Below are positions 1 through 8,773 of a stretch of 52,263 nt of DNA, in pieces. The DNA is taken from assembly GCA_026169045.1 (NCBI GenBank), contig JAPFDH010000117.1, positions 1 through 52,263 of the forward strand. Reading direction: 5' to 3'. This DNA is from Lachnospiraceae bacterium (GTDB taxonomy: Bacteria > Bacillota > Clostridia > Lachnospirales > Lachnospiraceae). The notes below the pieces were generated by a model, which did not search any database, was not told the DNA's origin, and was given only the letters and a program-made list of their open reading frames with translations. Both the position numbers and the translations under genes were made by a program. The stretch's first letter is position 1; every line of letters begins with the position of its first letter.

Positions 1-17
1 AACATAGAACAGAGAGG

Positions 18-50
18 AAGATGGTTGTCGTTAGCCATCTTTTTCTCTTT
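18..50 (+). terminator. Rho-independent terminator of an upstream gene outside the window
   Basis: A seven-base stem AAGATGG/CCATCTT (18-24 with 35-41) is followed by a T-rich run on the plus strand. It probably ends a plus-strand gene that lies before the window. The stem is short, so this is a moderate call. Confidence 0.45.
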
Positions 51-60
51 TATATAAGAA

Positions 61-107
61 AAAAGTTTCAGGGGGCATTGTGACCGATCCAGTCACAATG
101 CCCCCTG
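61..107 (-). terminator. Terminator of the rlmD operon
   Basis: A perfect 16-base stem (69-84 with 92-107, arm CAGGGGGCATTGTGAC) with a 7-base loop lies 36 bases after the rlmD stop codon. Read on the minus strand it is followed by AAACTTTTTTCTT, the usual U-tract. It would end the minus-strand transcript carrying yhaM and rlmD. Confidence 0.85.
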
Positions 108-142
108 TTTGAGGTTATCTATTTTCCGACAACCCCTTTCTA

Positions 143-1513
143 TTATTTATTACCATCATACACCATTTGTACCACCGTCTCCACATGCCCGCCCATGGCA
201 AACATTTCTACCGGCTGTACTTTTTTTACTTCATATCCTTTTTCTGTAAGATATTTCAAATCCCGTGCCAACGTAGCCGAATCACAGCTTACATACACAA
301 TCCGTTTTGGCAACATGGCTGTAATGGTTTGAAGCAGTGTTTCATCGCATCCTTTTCTGGGAGGATCCACAACAATGACGTCTGCTTTCACTGCTTCTTC
401 CTCATACTTCTTTGGTAAAACCTCCTCGGCTTTTCCCACAAAGAATTGCACATTGGAAATCCCATTTGCCTGTGCATTTTTTCTGGCATCCTGAATGGCC
501 GGTTCTACGATTTCCACCCCATAAACCATTTTTGCATGGCGGGCTAAAAATAACGAAATCGTACCGATTCCACAGTAGAGATCCCATACTGTCTCATTTC
601 CTGTCAAACCGGCAAAGGATAATGCCGTATCATACAGTTTTTTTGTCTGCAGAGGATTTACCTGAAAAAAACTCAGCGGAGAAATCTGATAAGTAATATC
701 TCCAATCTTATCCTCTATATACGGGGTTCCATACAACCAAACCATTTGTTTTCCCATAATCACATTGGTGCGTTCCCGATTAATATTGAGAGAAATACTG
801 GTCATTCCAGGGATCTCACACATACGGCGGATAAATTCCTCCTGATGAGGAAGTTTTGTTCCGTTGATAATTACACACACCATAACCTGCCCGGTAAAAT
901 AACCATTGCGGATTAACAAATGCCGCACCAACCCTTTGTGGGATTGCTCATCATATGGTTCAATGCCAAATTCTTTCAAAAATCCCTTTGTGATATGAAT
1001 AATATCACGACAAACCGGCTGAGCAAGTAGACAATCTTCCTGATCAATAATGGTATGGGTTCTTCCGGCATAAAAACCGGCTACGATCTTTCCTTCTTTA
1101 TTTTTCCCAAAAGGAACCTGTGTTTTGTTGCGATAACGAAACGGATCTTCCATTCCGATAACCGGCTCTACTTTGACATCCGCCAAACCACCGATACGTA
1201 CCAGATTTTCTTTCACTTTTTTCTGCTTCAGTTCCAGCTGTTTTTCATAAGCCATCGCCTGAAGCTGACAGCCGCCACACTGTCTTGCCACAGGGCAGGG
1301 CGGATCCACACGAAATGGTGACGGTACAAGAATACGCATCATTCTTCCATATCCATATGTTTTTTTTACTTTGATAACCTTAATCTCTACTTCATCGCCA
1401 ACTACAGTGTCTTTGATAAATAAAGGAAATCCGTCTACTTTTCCGATCCCATCCCCATCTGTAGTCATATCTTCTATTTTCACTGTAAAACAATCATTTT
1501 TTTTCATCATCAT
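143..1513 (-). CDS. rlmD: 23S rRNA (uracil-5-)-methyltransferase, RlmD/RumA (TrmA superfamily)
   Basis: SAM-dependent enzyme that makes 5-methyluridine in 23S rRNA (or a related RNA) in the cytoplasm. At 456 residues it has the full family layout: an N-terminal TRAM domain (about 5-62), an Fe-S cluster motif with Cys73, Cys79, Cys82 and Cys161, and a Rossmann methyltransferase domain with WDLYCGIGT (310-318). The catalytic motifs are DPPRKGC (383-389) and YVSC with nucleophile Cys410. The start is uncertain because three ATG codons are in tandem and no strong ribosome binding site precedes them. It starts 10 bases after the yhaM stop, so the two are probably cotranscribed. Clostridia often carry several paralogues, so the exact uridine modified cannot be read from the sequence. 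Confidence 0.93.
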   Translation of the reverse strand: MMMKKNDCFTVKIEDMTTDGDGIGKVDGFPLFIKDTVVGDEVEIKVIKVKKTYGYGRMMRILVPSPFRVDPPCPVARQCGGCQLQAMAYEKQLELKQKKVKENLVRIGGLADVKVEPVIGMEDPFRYRNKTQVPFGKNKEGKIVAGFYAGRTHTIIDQEDCLLAQPVCRDIIHITKGFLKEFGIEPYDEQSHKGLVRHLLIRNGYFTGQVMVCVIINGTKLPHQEEFIRRMCEIPGMTSISLNINRERTNVIMGKQMVWLYGTPYIEDKIGDITYQISPLSFFQVNPLQTKKLYDTALSFAGLTGNETVWDLYCGIGTISLFLARHAKMVYGVEIVEPAIQDARKNAQANGISNVQFFVGKAEEVLPKKYEEEAVKADVIVVDPPRKGCDETLLQTITAMLPKRIVYVSCDSATLARDLKYLTEKGYEVKKVQPVEMFAMGGHVETVVQMVYDGNK

Positions 1514-1523
1514 CTGCCATCTT

Positions 1524-2465
1524 TTATTCCATTACGGTTTTTCTGATATTACTGTCCAATAAGCGGTTAAAACCGAGCCAGTCATTGGATGTATTTCCTT
1601 TGAATAATTCCACCATAATCTGAAGCTTTGCATCGGTATCATCCGCAAAATTCAATGCCAATGCCTCAATCAATGCCGGCTTTTTGGGAGAACCATATTC
1701 AAATTCTCCATGATGTGCCAAAATACAGTGTTTCAGTTCACTGGCCAGCTTAGGAGGAAAACCCGGAATGGATCGAATTCTTGTTCCAATCATTTCACAC
1801 CCAATCACAATATGCCCTAAAAGCTGTCCATCATCGGTGTAATCATTAGTTGGAAAATCAGCGATCTCTTCCAATTTTCCCACATCGTGGAACATAGCAG
1901 CCGGAATCAGCAGGTCACGATTTAAAATAGGATATTGTTTACAATAGTAATCACACAGCTTTGTCACTGCCAATGTATGCTCCAACAATCCTCCGATATA
2001 TCCGTGATGAACACTTTTGGCTGCGGAATGTTCCTTAAAACGTTTTTGGAAAGAAGGATCATCTACAAAAAAGCTGTTAACCAGCTGACGCATTTTTTCA
2101 TTTTTTACCGTAGAAGCCAACGCCAGAAGCTCTTTATACATCGTTTCAATATCTTTATCCGTGACCGGGAAATAATCCTTTGGATCGTATTCTCCTTCAT
2201 GGGCTCTCCGTATTCTCTTGATATTTAACTGCAGAGAATTGGAAAAAGAAGTCACTTCTCCGTCCACCTGAATAAAATCCATAGCCTCAAAATGGCCGAT
2301 TCCTCCATTCAAATCCCAGACTTTTCCATCCAAAGTTCCAGTCTGATCCTGCAAAAGAAGAGAATAATAATTTTTTCCCATTTTTGTCGTGGCTGTTGTC
2401 TTTGTTTTACATAAAAAGATCTGGGAAACATGCTCTCCCTCGCGTAATTCCTGAATATATTTCAT
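1524..2465 (-). CDS. yhaM: 3'-5' exoribonuclease YhaM family protein
   Basis: Cytoplasmic 3'-5' exoribonuclease of the YhaM family, involved in RNA turnover in Firmicutes. The 313-residue length matches the family. Residues about 10-90 form an OB-fold nucleic-acid binding domain. An HD-type metal-dependent hydrolase domain follows (about 150-270), with the pair at His163 (motif LLEHTLAVTK) and His193-Asp194 (motif FHDVGK). The ribosome binding site is weak (GAAAGG is 14 bases from the ATG), but the N-terminus aligns with the family pattern. It lies just upstream of rlmD on the same strand. Confidence 0.9.
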   Translation of the reverse strand: MKYIQELREGEHVSQIFLCKTKTTATTKMGKNYYSLLLQDQTGTLDGKVWDLNGGIGHFEAMDFIQVDGEVTSFSNSLQLNIKRIRRAHEGEYDPKDYFPVTDKDIETMYKELLALASTVKNEKMRQLVNSFFVDDPSFQKRFKEHSAAKSVHHGYIGGLLEHTLAVTKLCDYYCKQYPILNRDLLIPAAMFHDVGKLEEIADFPTNDYTDDGQLLGHIVIGCEMIGTRIRSIPGFPPKLASELKHCILAHHGEFEYGSPKKPALIEALALNFADDTDAKLQIMVELFKGNTSNDWLGFNRLLDSNIRKTVME

Positions 2466-2502
2466 ATCACTAAACCATACCTTTCAAAGAAATCTCTATT
2501 TT

Positions 2503-3846
2503 TCATCGTCCTGTGAATGTGATGTTTACTTCTTCTTCCTTATACTCGCCCAACGCATTGCGACGGCTGATAACCACAGGAACACTGGTTCCCGCCTCTA
2601 CTTCATCCATGGCTTTTTGAAAATCTCCTGTTCCCAATATTTCCTGCTCACCAATTTTCACAATAATATCACTGGGCTGAATTCCGATTCCATATGCCGG
2701 ACTTCCCTGTACAACTTCAGAAACATAAAAACCGGCAGTTACTCCCCGTTCTTTGGCTTCCTCGCGATCCACCTCTAACCCTCTCACACCCAGATAGGCT
2801 GTAGAACGTCCGGCCAATAAATCCTCAATAATATATTTTAAATCAGAAATTCCAATGGCCGCTGTACAATCCGTAAGCGTACTGCTCTTATTTTCTTCTG
2901 TAATCCAACCGATGATCTGTCCCTGCATATTCAAGAGAACCCCGCCGCCATTTTCCACAGAAGTGATATCCGTATAACAAATGCTCTCTTTTCCATCCAC
3001 TACTTCCACATTTTTATTAATATACGTGATATATCCGTAATTTACCGTGTTGGGAAATCCCATTGGACTGCCGGCAGCAATAACCATATCCCCCAATTGA
3101 ATCGAATACGAATTGCCCAGTTCTGCTACTTTAACAGATGTGGGATAGGATTCTTTTTCTTCCACAGTAACCCCCACTAAAGTGATTCCCGTCAGACTAT
3201 CCTGTTCCTTGACATAAGCCGGATATTCTTTTCCGCCTATCTGTGCCGTAAGCGAATCCGCATCCTCCAGCATGGCTGCATCTGTCAGCATACAAATTTC
3301 TGTATCTGTCATTTGAACCACCACACCAAACGTAGTCCCCGTGTTTTCTACGGTTTTGTCAAACCAGTCCCGTTCCGGTTCATGGGTAACTGTCAATTCT
3401 ACAAACGCTCCTGAAACCTGATGATATACATCACTGCGCAGGCGCTCCAATTTCAGCATATCACTTTGATTTAATACCTGTCCGTCCAGTGCCTCCCTGA
3501 CGGCCTGTGATATTTGTTCTTCCAGATTTTCTTCTTCCTCTTCTACCATTGCACTCTGAGTCGTTTCCGGAACTGCAGTCTCCGGCTCCGTCGGCTCATC
3601 TCTGGAAAGAGTAAATCCTTCTGTCGATTCCTCATTTTTCGGATCCATCTGTTCCACACAGTTTCTGGTTACCGCAAACGCCGCACCTGCTGCTGTACCA
3701 AATACAACAGCTAAAATGAAAAAGAAAAGAAATCTCCTCACATAAAACCACTTGCTTCGAGGTTTTTTTACAATTTTTTCTTTAATATAGGACGTATCCT
3801 TATTTTCATGATTTTCATGATTTTGTGAATTAGAATGATCTGCCAT
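2503..3846 (-). CDS. Membrane-anchored HtrA-like pseudoprotease with PDZ domain
   Basis: The start at 3846 is chosen because GGAGG lies 8 bases upstream; this gives 447 residues. An N-terminal cytoplasmic tail (1-36) leads to one membrane helix (about 37-59), then an acidic linker with a predicted coiled segment (about 85-140), a trypsin-like S1C fold (about 145-335) and a PDZ domain (about 345-430, with GSPAYGIGIQPSDII). The three triad positions appear to be replaced: the His site of the LTNxHV motif is Ala191, the Asp site is Gly220, and the GNSGG serine motif reads ENGGG with Gly300 at the serine position. It is probably a non-proteolytic scaffold or peptide-binding protein at the outer face of the membrane. 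The fold is recognised with confidence; the exact alignment of the His and Asp positions is less certain than that of the serine. Confidence 0.82.
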   Translation of the reverse strand: MADHSNSQNHENHENKDTSYIKEKIVKKPRSKWFYVRRFLFFFILAVVFGTAAGAAFAVTRNCVEQMDPKNEESTEGFTLSRDEPTEPETAVPETTQSAMVEEEEENLEEQISQAVREALDGQVLNQSDMLKLERLRSDVYHQVSGAFVELTVTHEPERDWFDKTVENTGTTFGVVVQMTDTEICMLTDAAMLEDADSLTAQIGGKEYPAYVKEQDSLTGITLVGVTVEEKESYPTSVKVAELGNSYSIQLGDMVIAAGSPMGFPNTVNYGYITYINKNVEVVDGKESICYTDITSVENGGGVLLNMQGQIIGWITEENKSSTLTDCTAAIGISDLKYIIEDLLAGRSTAYLGVRGLEVDREEAKERGVTAGFYVSEVVQGSPAYGIGIQPSDIIVKIGEQEILGTGDFQKAMDEVEAGTSVPVVISRRNALGEYKEEEVNITFTGR

Positions 3847-4003
3847 ATGCGCATCCTCCACTTTCCAAAATATCAGAGGGGCCAATCCCTAGCAGCGTTA
3901 AACTTTTAGGGAATTTTTATGTATAAAACCATACTATTCTGCCATCTGTTGATTTCCGTTCAGCCAAAAAGGACTCTCTTATCAGACATCCAGGCTATTG
4001 ACT

Positions 4004-4032
4004 ATTATAATAGATAAGATATCAATTGTAAA
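4004..4032 (-). promoter_or_regulatory. Promoter of the HtrA-like gene
   Basis: On the minus strand, TTTACA (4027-4032) and TATAAT (4004-4009) are separated by 17 bases. This would start transcription about 150 bases before the chosen start codon. It lies back to back with the mutS2 promoter within the 388-base gap 3847-4234, in which I see no gene. Confidence 0.65.
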
Positions 4033-4134
4033 CTATTTCTGAGATCTGCATCACAAAGGTTTTTCACCAAAATGAACTTTTTCTCATCTTCCATTTTCTT
4101 TCATCTTTAAACATGGGATATCGTAATCGCCTTC

Positions 4135-4163
4135 TTGTAACTACTTTTGATTTATTGTATAAT
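4135..4163 (+). promoter_or_regulatory. Promoter of the mutS2 - two-component operon
   Basis: TTGTAA (4135-4140) and TATAAT (4158-4163) are 17 bases apart on the plus strand, about 70 bases before the mutS2 start. Only this promoter is apparent for mutS2 and the two genes that follow. Confidence 0.7.
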
Positions 4164-4234
4164 AACAGAGACTAAAAAAACAATGATATTCTGTTTCAAA
4201 AAGTGTATTACATTATTTTAGAATGGAGGAAACT

Positions 4235-6619
4235 ATGAACGAAAAGGCGTTAAAAACCTTAGAGTTTTATAAAATTATAGAACAGCTTACCACATATGCC
4301 TCCACTCCTCTTGGAAAGGAAATGTGCCAAAAGCTGATTCCCATGGAAGATATTTCTGCCATCCGGCAGGCACAAAAAGAAACCAGTGATGCGCTTGCCC
4401 GTATACTGCAACGGGGTAGTGTTTCTTTTTCTGGTGTAAAAGATATTCGGGATTCTCTTCTCCGCCTGCAGGTGGGAGCTTCCATTGGCATTGTAGAACT
4501 TTTGCATATCAGTTCCCTGCTTAAAGTGGCTGCCCGTGTCAAAACGTATGGTCGCAGAGAAAATGATGAAGAAACACAGGATTCTTTGGACGAACGTTTT
4601 AATGCCATTGAACCATTGACCCCTTTAAACCGGGAAATTGAACGTTGTATTATCTCTGAAGAAGAAATTGCCGATGATGCCAGCCCCGCACTGAAAAATA
4701 TACGCCGCAGTATGCGTGTTGCCAGTGACAAAATTCACACCCAGCTAAACAGTATTGTCAATTCATCCCGTTCCCTTTTGCAGGATGCTGTCATTACCAT
4801 GCGAAACGGTCGGTATTGTGTTCCGGTAAAACAGGAAAACAAATCCCAGATCCCCGGGATGATCCATGATCAGAGTTCCAGCGGTTCCACTGTCTTTGTG
4901 GAGCCCATGGCTGTCGTAAAATTAAACAATGAAATCCGTGAACTGGAAATCAAGGAACAAAAAGAAATCGAAGCCATCCTTGCCCGTTTGAGCAATGAAG
5001 CAGCACAATACATGGAACCGTTACGGGATAACCTGAATATATTAAGTGAATTGGATTTCATTTTTGCTAAAGCAACTCTATCACGGCATTATACCGGAAG
5101 CGAACCGGTATTTAACACAAACGGTTATATCCGCATTAAAAAGGGCCGCCATCCTCTCCTGCCGAAAAAAGCAGTCGTTCCCATTGACATTTGGCTTGGA
5201 GATAGCTTTGATCTTTTAATCGTCACAGGGCCTAACACCGGCGGAAAAACCGTATCCCTAAAAACGGTAGGATTATTTACCCTTATGGGACAGGCTGGGC
5301 TCCATATTCCGGCGTTTGACGGTTCTCAGCTTTCTGTTTTTACAGAAGTATATGCAGATATCGGAGATGAACAGAGTATTGAGCAAAGCTTAAGTACTTT
5401 CTCTTCCCATATGACAAATATTGTAAAAATCTTGGAAAAAGCAGATTCGAATTCCCTTGTACTTTTTGATGAGCTGGGTGCCGGAACCGATCCGACAGAA
5501 GGAGCCGCATTGGCCATCGCCATTCTCTCCTTCCTTCACAATATGAAAGTACGCACTATGGCTACCACCCACTACAGCGAATTAAAGATTTTTGCTTTAT
5601 CCACAGAAGGCGTGGAAAATGCATCTTGTGAATTTGATGTGGAAACCCTCCGCCCCACTTACCGTCTTCTCATCGGTATTCCCGGAAAGAGTAATGCATT
5701 TGCCATTTCCAGTAAATTGGGCCTCCCATCTTTTATCATTGATGAGGCGAAAAAACATATTAATTCGGAAGCAGAAAGTTTCGAAGATGTCATCTCCAAT
5801 TTGGAAGCGGCTCGTATTACTATCGAAAAAGAGCAGGCGGAAATTGCCCGTTATAAACAAGAGTCTGCCCAGCTGAAAAAACAATTGGAAGAGAAACAGG
5901 AAAAACTGGACAGCCAAAAAGAACGTATTTTGAACAAGGCCCGCCAGGAAGCGCAGGATATTCTTCAAAATGCAAAAGATTTTGCCGATGAGACAATCCG
6001 AATCATTAACAAGCAAACCGCAGGCGGCAATATCAATAAAATTCTGGAAGCAGAACGAAGCAAACTGCGGGGCAAACTGGATGAAAACAGTTCCAACCTT
6101 TCGTTGAAACCCAAAAAAACACTGAAAAAAGCCCCCAAAGCCGCTGAATTGAAAATCGGTGATGCAGTACGTGTTCTTTCACTTAACTTAAAAGGCACAG
6201 TCAGCACCCTTCCCAATGCCAAAGGGGATCTCTTTGTTCAAATGGGAATTCTTCGCTCCCAGGTAAATGTAAATGATATTGAATTGATTCAGGAAGATAC
6301 TGTCACCGGTGTAGGTATGGAAGGAAAAAAACAAAGAAGCAATACCAGCAAAATAAAAATGTCCAAGAGTTCCTATGTCTCACCAGAAGTCAACTTAATC
6401 GGTATGACCGTAGACGAGGGATTGGCTGTATTGGACAAATATCTGGATGATGCCTATTTAGCCCATCTGTCCCAAGTACGTGTCGTACACGGAAGAGGTA
6501 CCGGTGCCCTCCGAAACGGCGTCCACAACCACTTAAGGAAACTAAAATACGTCAAATCGTTCCGCCTGGGCAACTTCGGCGAAGGAGATACCGGTGTCAC
6601 GATTGTAGAATTTAAGTAG
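4235..6619 (+). CDS. mutS2: MutS2 family ATPase/endonuclease (recombination suppressor or ribosome rescue factor)
   Basis: The start at 4235 follows GGAGG by 5 bases; an in-frame ATG at 4223 overlaps that ribosome binding site and is rejected. The 794 residues match MutS2. The core and lever region spans about 1-300. The ATPase has Walker A TGPNTGGKT (331-339) and Walker B LVLFDELGAGTD (408-419). A charged coiled coil follows (about 515-610), then a KOW-like stretch (about 640-685) and a C-terminal Smr nuclease domain (about 718-793, with HGRGTGALR). MutS2 proteins lack the mismatch-recognition domain of MutS; family members suppress recombination or split collided ribosomes. The two-component genes start 11 bases downstream. 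Confidence 0.95.
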   Translation: MNEKALKTLEFYKIIEQLTTYASTPLGKEMCQKLIPMEDISAIRQAQKETSDALARILQRGSVSFSGVKDIRDSLLRLQVGASIGIVELLHISSLLKVAARVKTYGRRENDEETQDSLDERFNAIEPLTPLNREIERCIISEEEIADDASPALKNIRRSMRVASDKIHTQLNSIVNSSRSLLQDAVITMRNGRYCVPVKQENKSQIPGMIHDQSSSGSTVFVEPMAVVKLNNEIRELEIKEQKEIEAILARLSNEAAQYMEPLRDNLNILSELDFIFAKATLSRHYTGSEPVFNTNGYIRIKKGRHPLLPKKAVVPIDIWLGDSFDLLIVTGPNTGGKTVSLKTVGLFTLMGQAGLHIPAFDGSQLSVFTEVYADIGDEQSIEQSLSTFSSHMTNIVKILEKADSNSLVLFDELGAGTDPTEGAALAIAILSFLHNMKVRTMATTHYSELKIFALSTEGVENASCEFDVETLRPTYRLLIGIPGKSNAFAISSKLGLPSFIIDEAKKHINSEAESFEDVISNLEAARITIEKEQAEIARYKQESAQLKKQLEEKQEKLDSQKERILNKARQEAQDILQNAKDFADETIRIINKQTAGGNINKILEAERSKLRGKLDENSSNLSLKPKKTLKKAPKAAELKIGDAVRVLSLNLKGTVSTLPNAKGDLFVQMGILRSQVNVNDIELIQEDTVTGVGMEGKKQRSNTSKIKMSKSSYVSPEVNLIGMTVDEGLAVLDKYLDDAYLAHLSQVRVVHGRGTGALRNGVHNHLRKLKYVKSFRLGNFGEGDTGVTIVEFK

Positions 6620-6630
6620 AGGAGACCTAT

Positions 6631-7350
6631 ATGGCAGAAAAACAACGCATTTTAATCGTAGACGATGACGAAAACATCGCTGAATTGATTTCTCTATATT
6701 TAATGAAAGAATGTTTTGAAACAAAATGTGTTCTGGATGGAGAAGAGGCATTAAAAGCATACCGGGAATTTCATCCTCATCTGATTCTTTTGGATCTGAT
6801 GCTTCCCGGCATGGATGGGTATCAGGTATGCCGGGAAATCCGAAAAGATTCTTCCATTCCCATCATTATGCTGTCGGCAAAAGGAGAAATCTTTGATAAA
6901 GTACTGGGACTGGAATTGGGCGCTGATGACTATATGATCAAACCCTTTGATTCTAAAGAATTGGTAGCGCGGGTAAAAGCTGTATTGCGCCGCAGCATTC
7001 CCCCACAAACTACTGTTTCTCCTTCCACATCCATGCCCGCCCAAACCGGTCGATATGTGGAATATCCGGATTTAATCGTAAACCTGACCAACTACTCCGT
7101 TATTTACAATGGTCACTCCATTGAAATGCCGCCAAAGGAACTGGAATTGCTGTATTTTCTAGCCTCTTCCCCCAATCAGGTATTTACACGGGAACAGCTT
7201 TTAGACCATATCTGGGGGTATGAGTACATTGGTGATACCCGTACTGTAGATGTCCATATAAAACGGCTTCGTGAAAAAATAAAAGACCATCCGGGATGGT
7301 CTTTGACAACTGTATGGGGAATCGGTTATAAGTTTGAGGTAAAACAATGA
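6631..7350 (+). CDS. OmpR/PhoB-family response regulator
   Basis: DNA-binding response regulator of 239 residues. The receiver domain (about 6-118) has the acidic pocket Asp11-Asp12 and the phosphoacceptor Asp55 (LLDLMLPGMDG), with the conserved KPF near residue 110. The winged-helix DNA-binding domain (about 140-238) has the family motif VDVHIKRLREKI. A linker rich in Thr, Ser and Pro joins them. GGAG precedes the ATG. It begins 11 bases after mutS2 and its last four bases (ATGA) overlap the kinase gene, so the pair is translationally coupled. The signal sensed is unknown. Confidence 0.93.
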   Translation: MAEKQRILIVDDDENIAELISLYLMKECFETKCVLDGEEALKAYREFHPHLILLDLMLPGMDGYQVCREIRKDSSIPIIMLSAKGEIFDKVLGLELGADDYMIKPFDSKELVARVKAVLRRSIPPQTTVSPSTSMPAQTGRYVEYPDLIVNLTNYSVIYNGHSIEMPPKELELLYFLASSPNQVFTREQLLDHIWGYEYIGDTRTVDVHIKRLREKIKDHPGWSLTTVWGIGYKFEVKQ

Positions 7351-8771
7351 AACATATTCTCCGGCTTAAATTTTTAATCGGATATTTTTCCGTTCTTTTG
7401 ACATCTTTTATCCTGATTGCAACCCTTGGTTCCCATTTGGTCTATTCGTATTTGGAGCAAAAAACAATCGATCAGTTATATCAAAGCTGCTCTCTGATTG
7501 CCAGTACATACAGTACTTCCTCCTCTGCCAGCCCGAACCGGCTGCAGTTGGAGGCAATCGCTTCTTCCAGAGAATGTGATATATGGATTTTGAATCAGGA
7601 TAATACTCTTCTGACCTCTGTCGGATCCAATCAAGCTCCGGAATCGGTGCCTTCTTTTCATCCCTATGACGGTTCTCTGAACCGATATATGGTCGGAAAT
7701 TTTTACGGATGTTTTGACAAAAACATGATTTCCGTTTATCAGCCTTTAATTCGCGGAACAAATACCCTGGGATATGTTATCACCCATTATCCAGTTTCTC
7801 TTCTGGAATCCATACGGGAAAGGGTGCTGTTAGTCGCTTATCTGACACTGGCCGGCATCACCGTTTTAGCTCTGGCTCTACTTATATTATTTGAACAAAT
7901 TGTAAGTAAACCGGTAAGCAGAATCACAAAAGCTGCCAAAGAATATGCTGCGGGAAATCTTACCTATCAACCGGGAGTAAATTCCCATGACGAAATGGGG
8001 TATCTTTCCAACACTCTTTCTGATATGGCTTTGCGCCTCAATAATATCGGAGAAGATCAGCATAAATTTGTAGCCAATGTTTCCCATGACTTTCGCTCTC
8101 CTCTGACTTCAATCAAAGGATATTTGGAGGCAATCTTAGATGGAACCATCCCTCCGGAATTACAGGAAAAATATCTTGGTATCGTTTTAGGAGAAACGGA
8201 ACGTTTAACCAAGCTGACCCAAAGCCTCTTGACTCTGAATTCTTTTGACACAACAGGAATTTATTTGGAGCAGACGAATTTTGATATCAATGCAGTTATT
8301 CGAAGTATTTTAGCCACTTTCGAAGGACGATGCAAAGATAAAAAAATCACATTCGAATTGACTTTTTCCGATACCAAACAAATCGTTTACGCGGATAAAT
8401 CCCGTATTCAGCAGGTTTTATACAATCTGATTGACAATGCCATTAAATTCAGTAATCCGGATTCCATTATCAATATCGATACCAGTATTCACCATGAAAA
8501 ATTATTTATCTCTGTAAAAGATCATGGCGTAGGAATCCCAAAAGAAAGCCTTGGAAAAATATGGGAACGTTTTTATAAAACCGATACTTCCCGCGGAAAA
8601 GATAAAAAAGGAACCGGTTTAGGACTTTCCATTGTCAAAGAAATCATTCAGGCTCACAAAGAAAATATTGATGTTATCAGCACCGAAGGTGTCGGTACCG
8701 AATTTATCTTTTCTCTCCCCATGGTAGGAGAAAAAGAATCCATCACCAACACCTTAAAAGAAATTTTCTAA
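7347..8771 (+). CDS. Sensor histidine kinase, partner of the preceding regulator
   Basis: Membrane histidine kinase of 474 residues. Two membrane helices (about 11-33 and 161-183) flank an extracellular sensor domain of some 125 residues, which has no family I recognise. A HAMP domain follows (about 184-236), then HisKA with phosphoacceptor His247 (NVSHDFRSPLTS). The ATPase domain has the N box (NLIDNAIKF), the G1 box (DHGVGIP) and the G2 box (GTGLGLSIVKE). It overlaps the response regulator by four bases. Its stop codon is two bases from the convergent AraC gene. Confidence 0.93.
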   Translation: MKHILRLKFLIGYFSVLLTSFILIATLGSHLVYSYLEQKTIDQLYQSCSLIASTYSTSSSASPNRLQLEAIASSRECDIWILNQDNTLLTSVGSNQAPESVPSFHPYDGSLNRYMVGNFYGCFDKNMISVYQPLIRGTNTLGYVITHYPVSLLESIRERVLLVAYLTLAGITVLALALLILFEQIVSKPVSRITKAAKEYAAGNLTYQPGVNSHDEMGYLSNTLSDMALRLNNIGEDQHKFVANVSHDFRSPLTSIKGYLEAILDGTIPPELQEKYLGIVLGETERLTKLTQSLLTLNSFDTTGIYLEQTNFDINAVIRSILATFEGRCKDKKITFELTFSDTKQIVYADKSRIQQVLYNLIDNAIKFSNPDSIINIDTSIHHEKLFISVKDHGVGIPKESLGKIWERFYKTDTSRGKDKKGTGLGLSIVKEIIQAHKENIDVISTEGVGTEFIFSLPMVGEKESITNTLKEIF

Positions 8772-8773
8772 CC

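Noticed and set aside
4223-4234. Upstream ATG for mutS2
   Set aside because: It overlaps the GGAGG ribosome binding site that serves the ATG at 4235.
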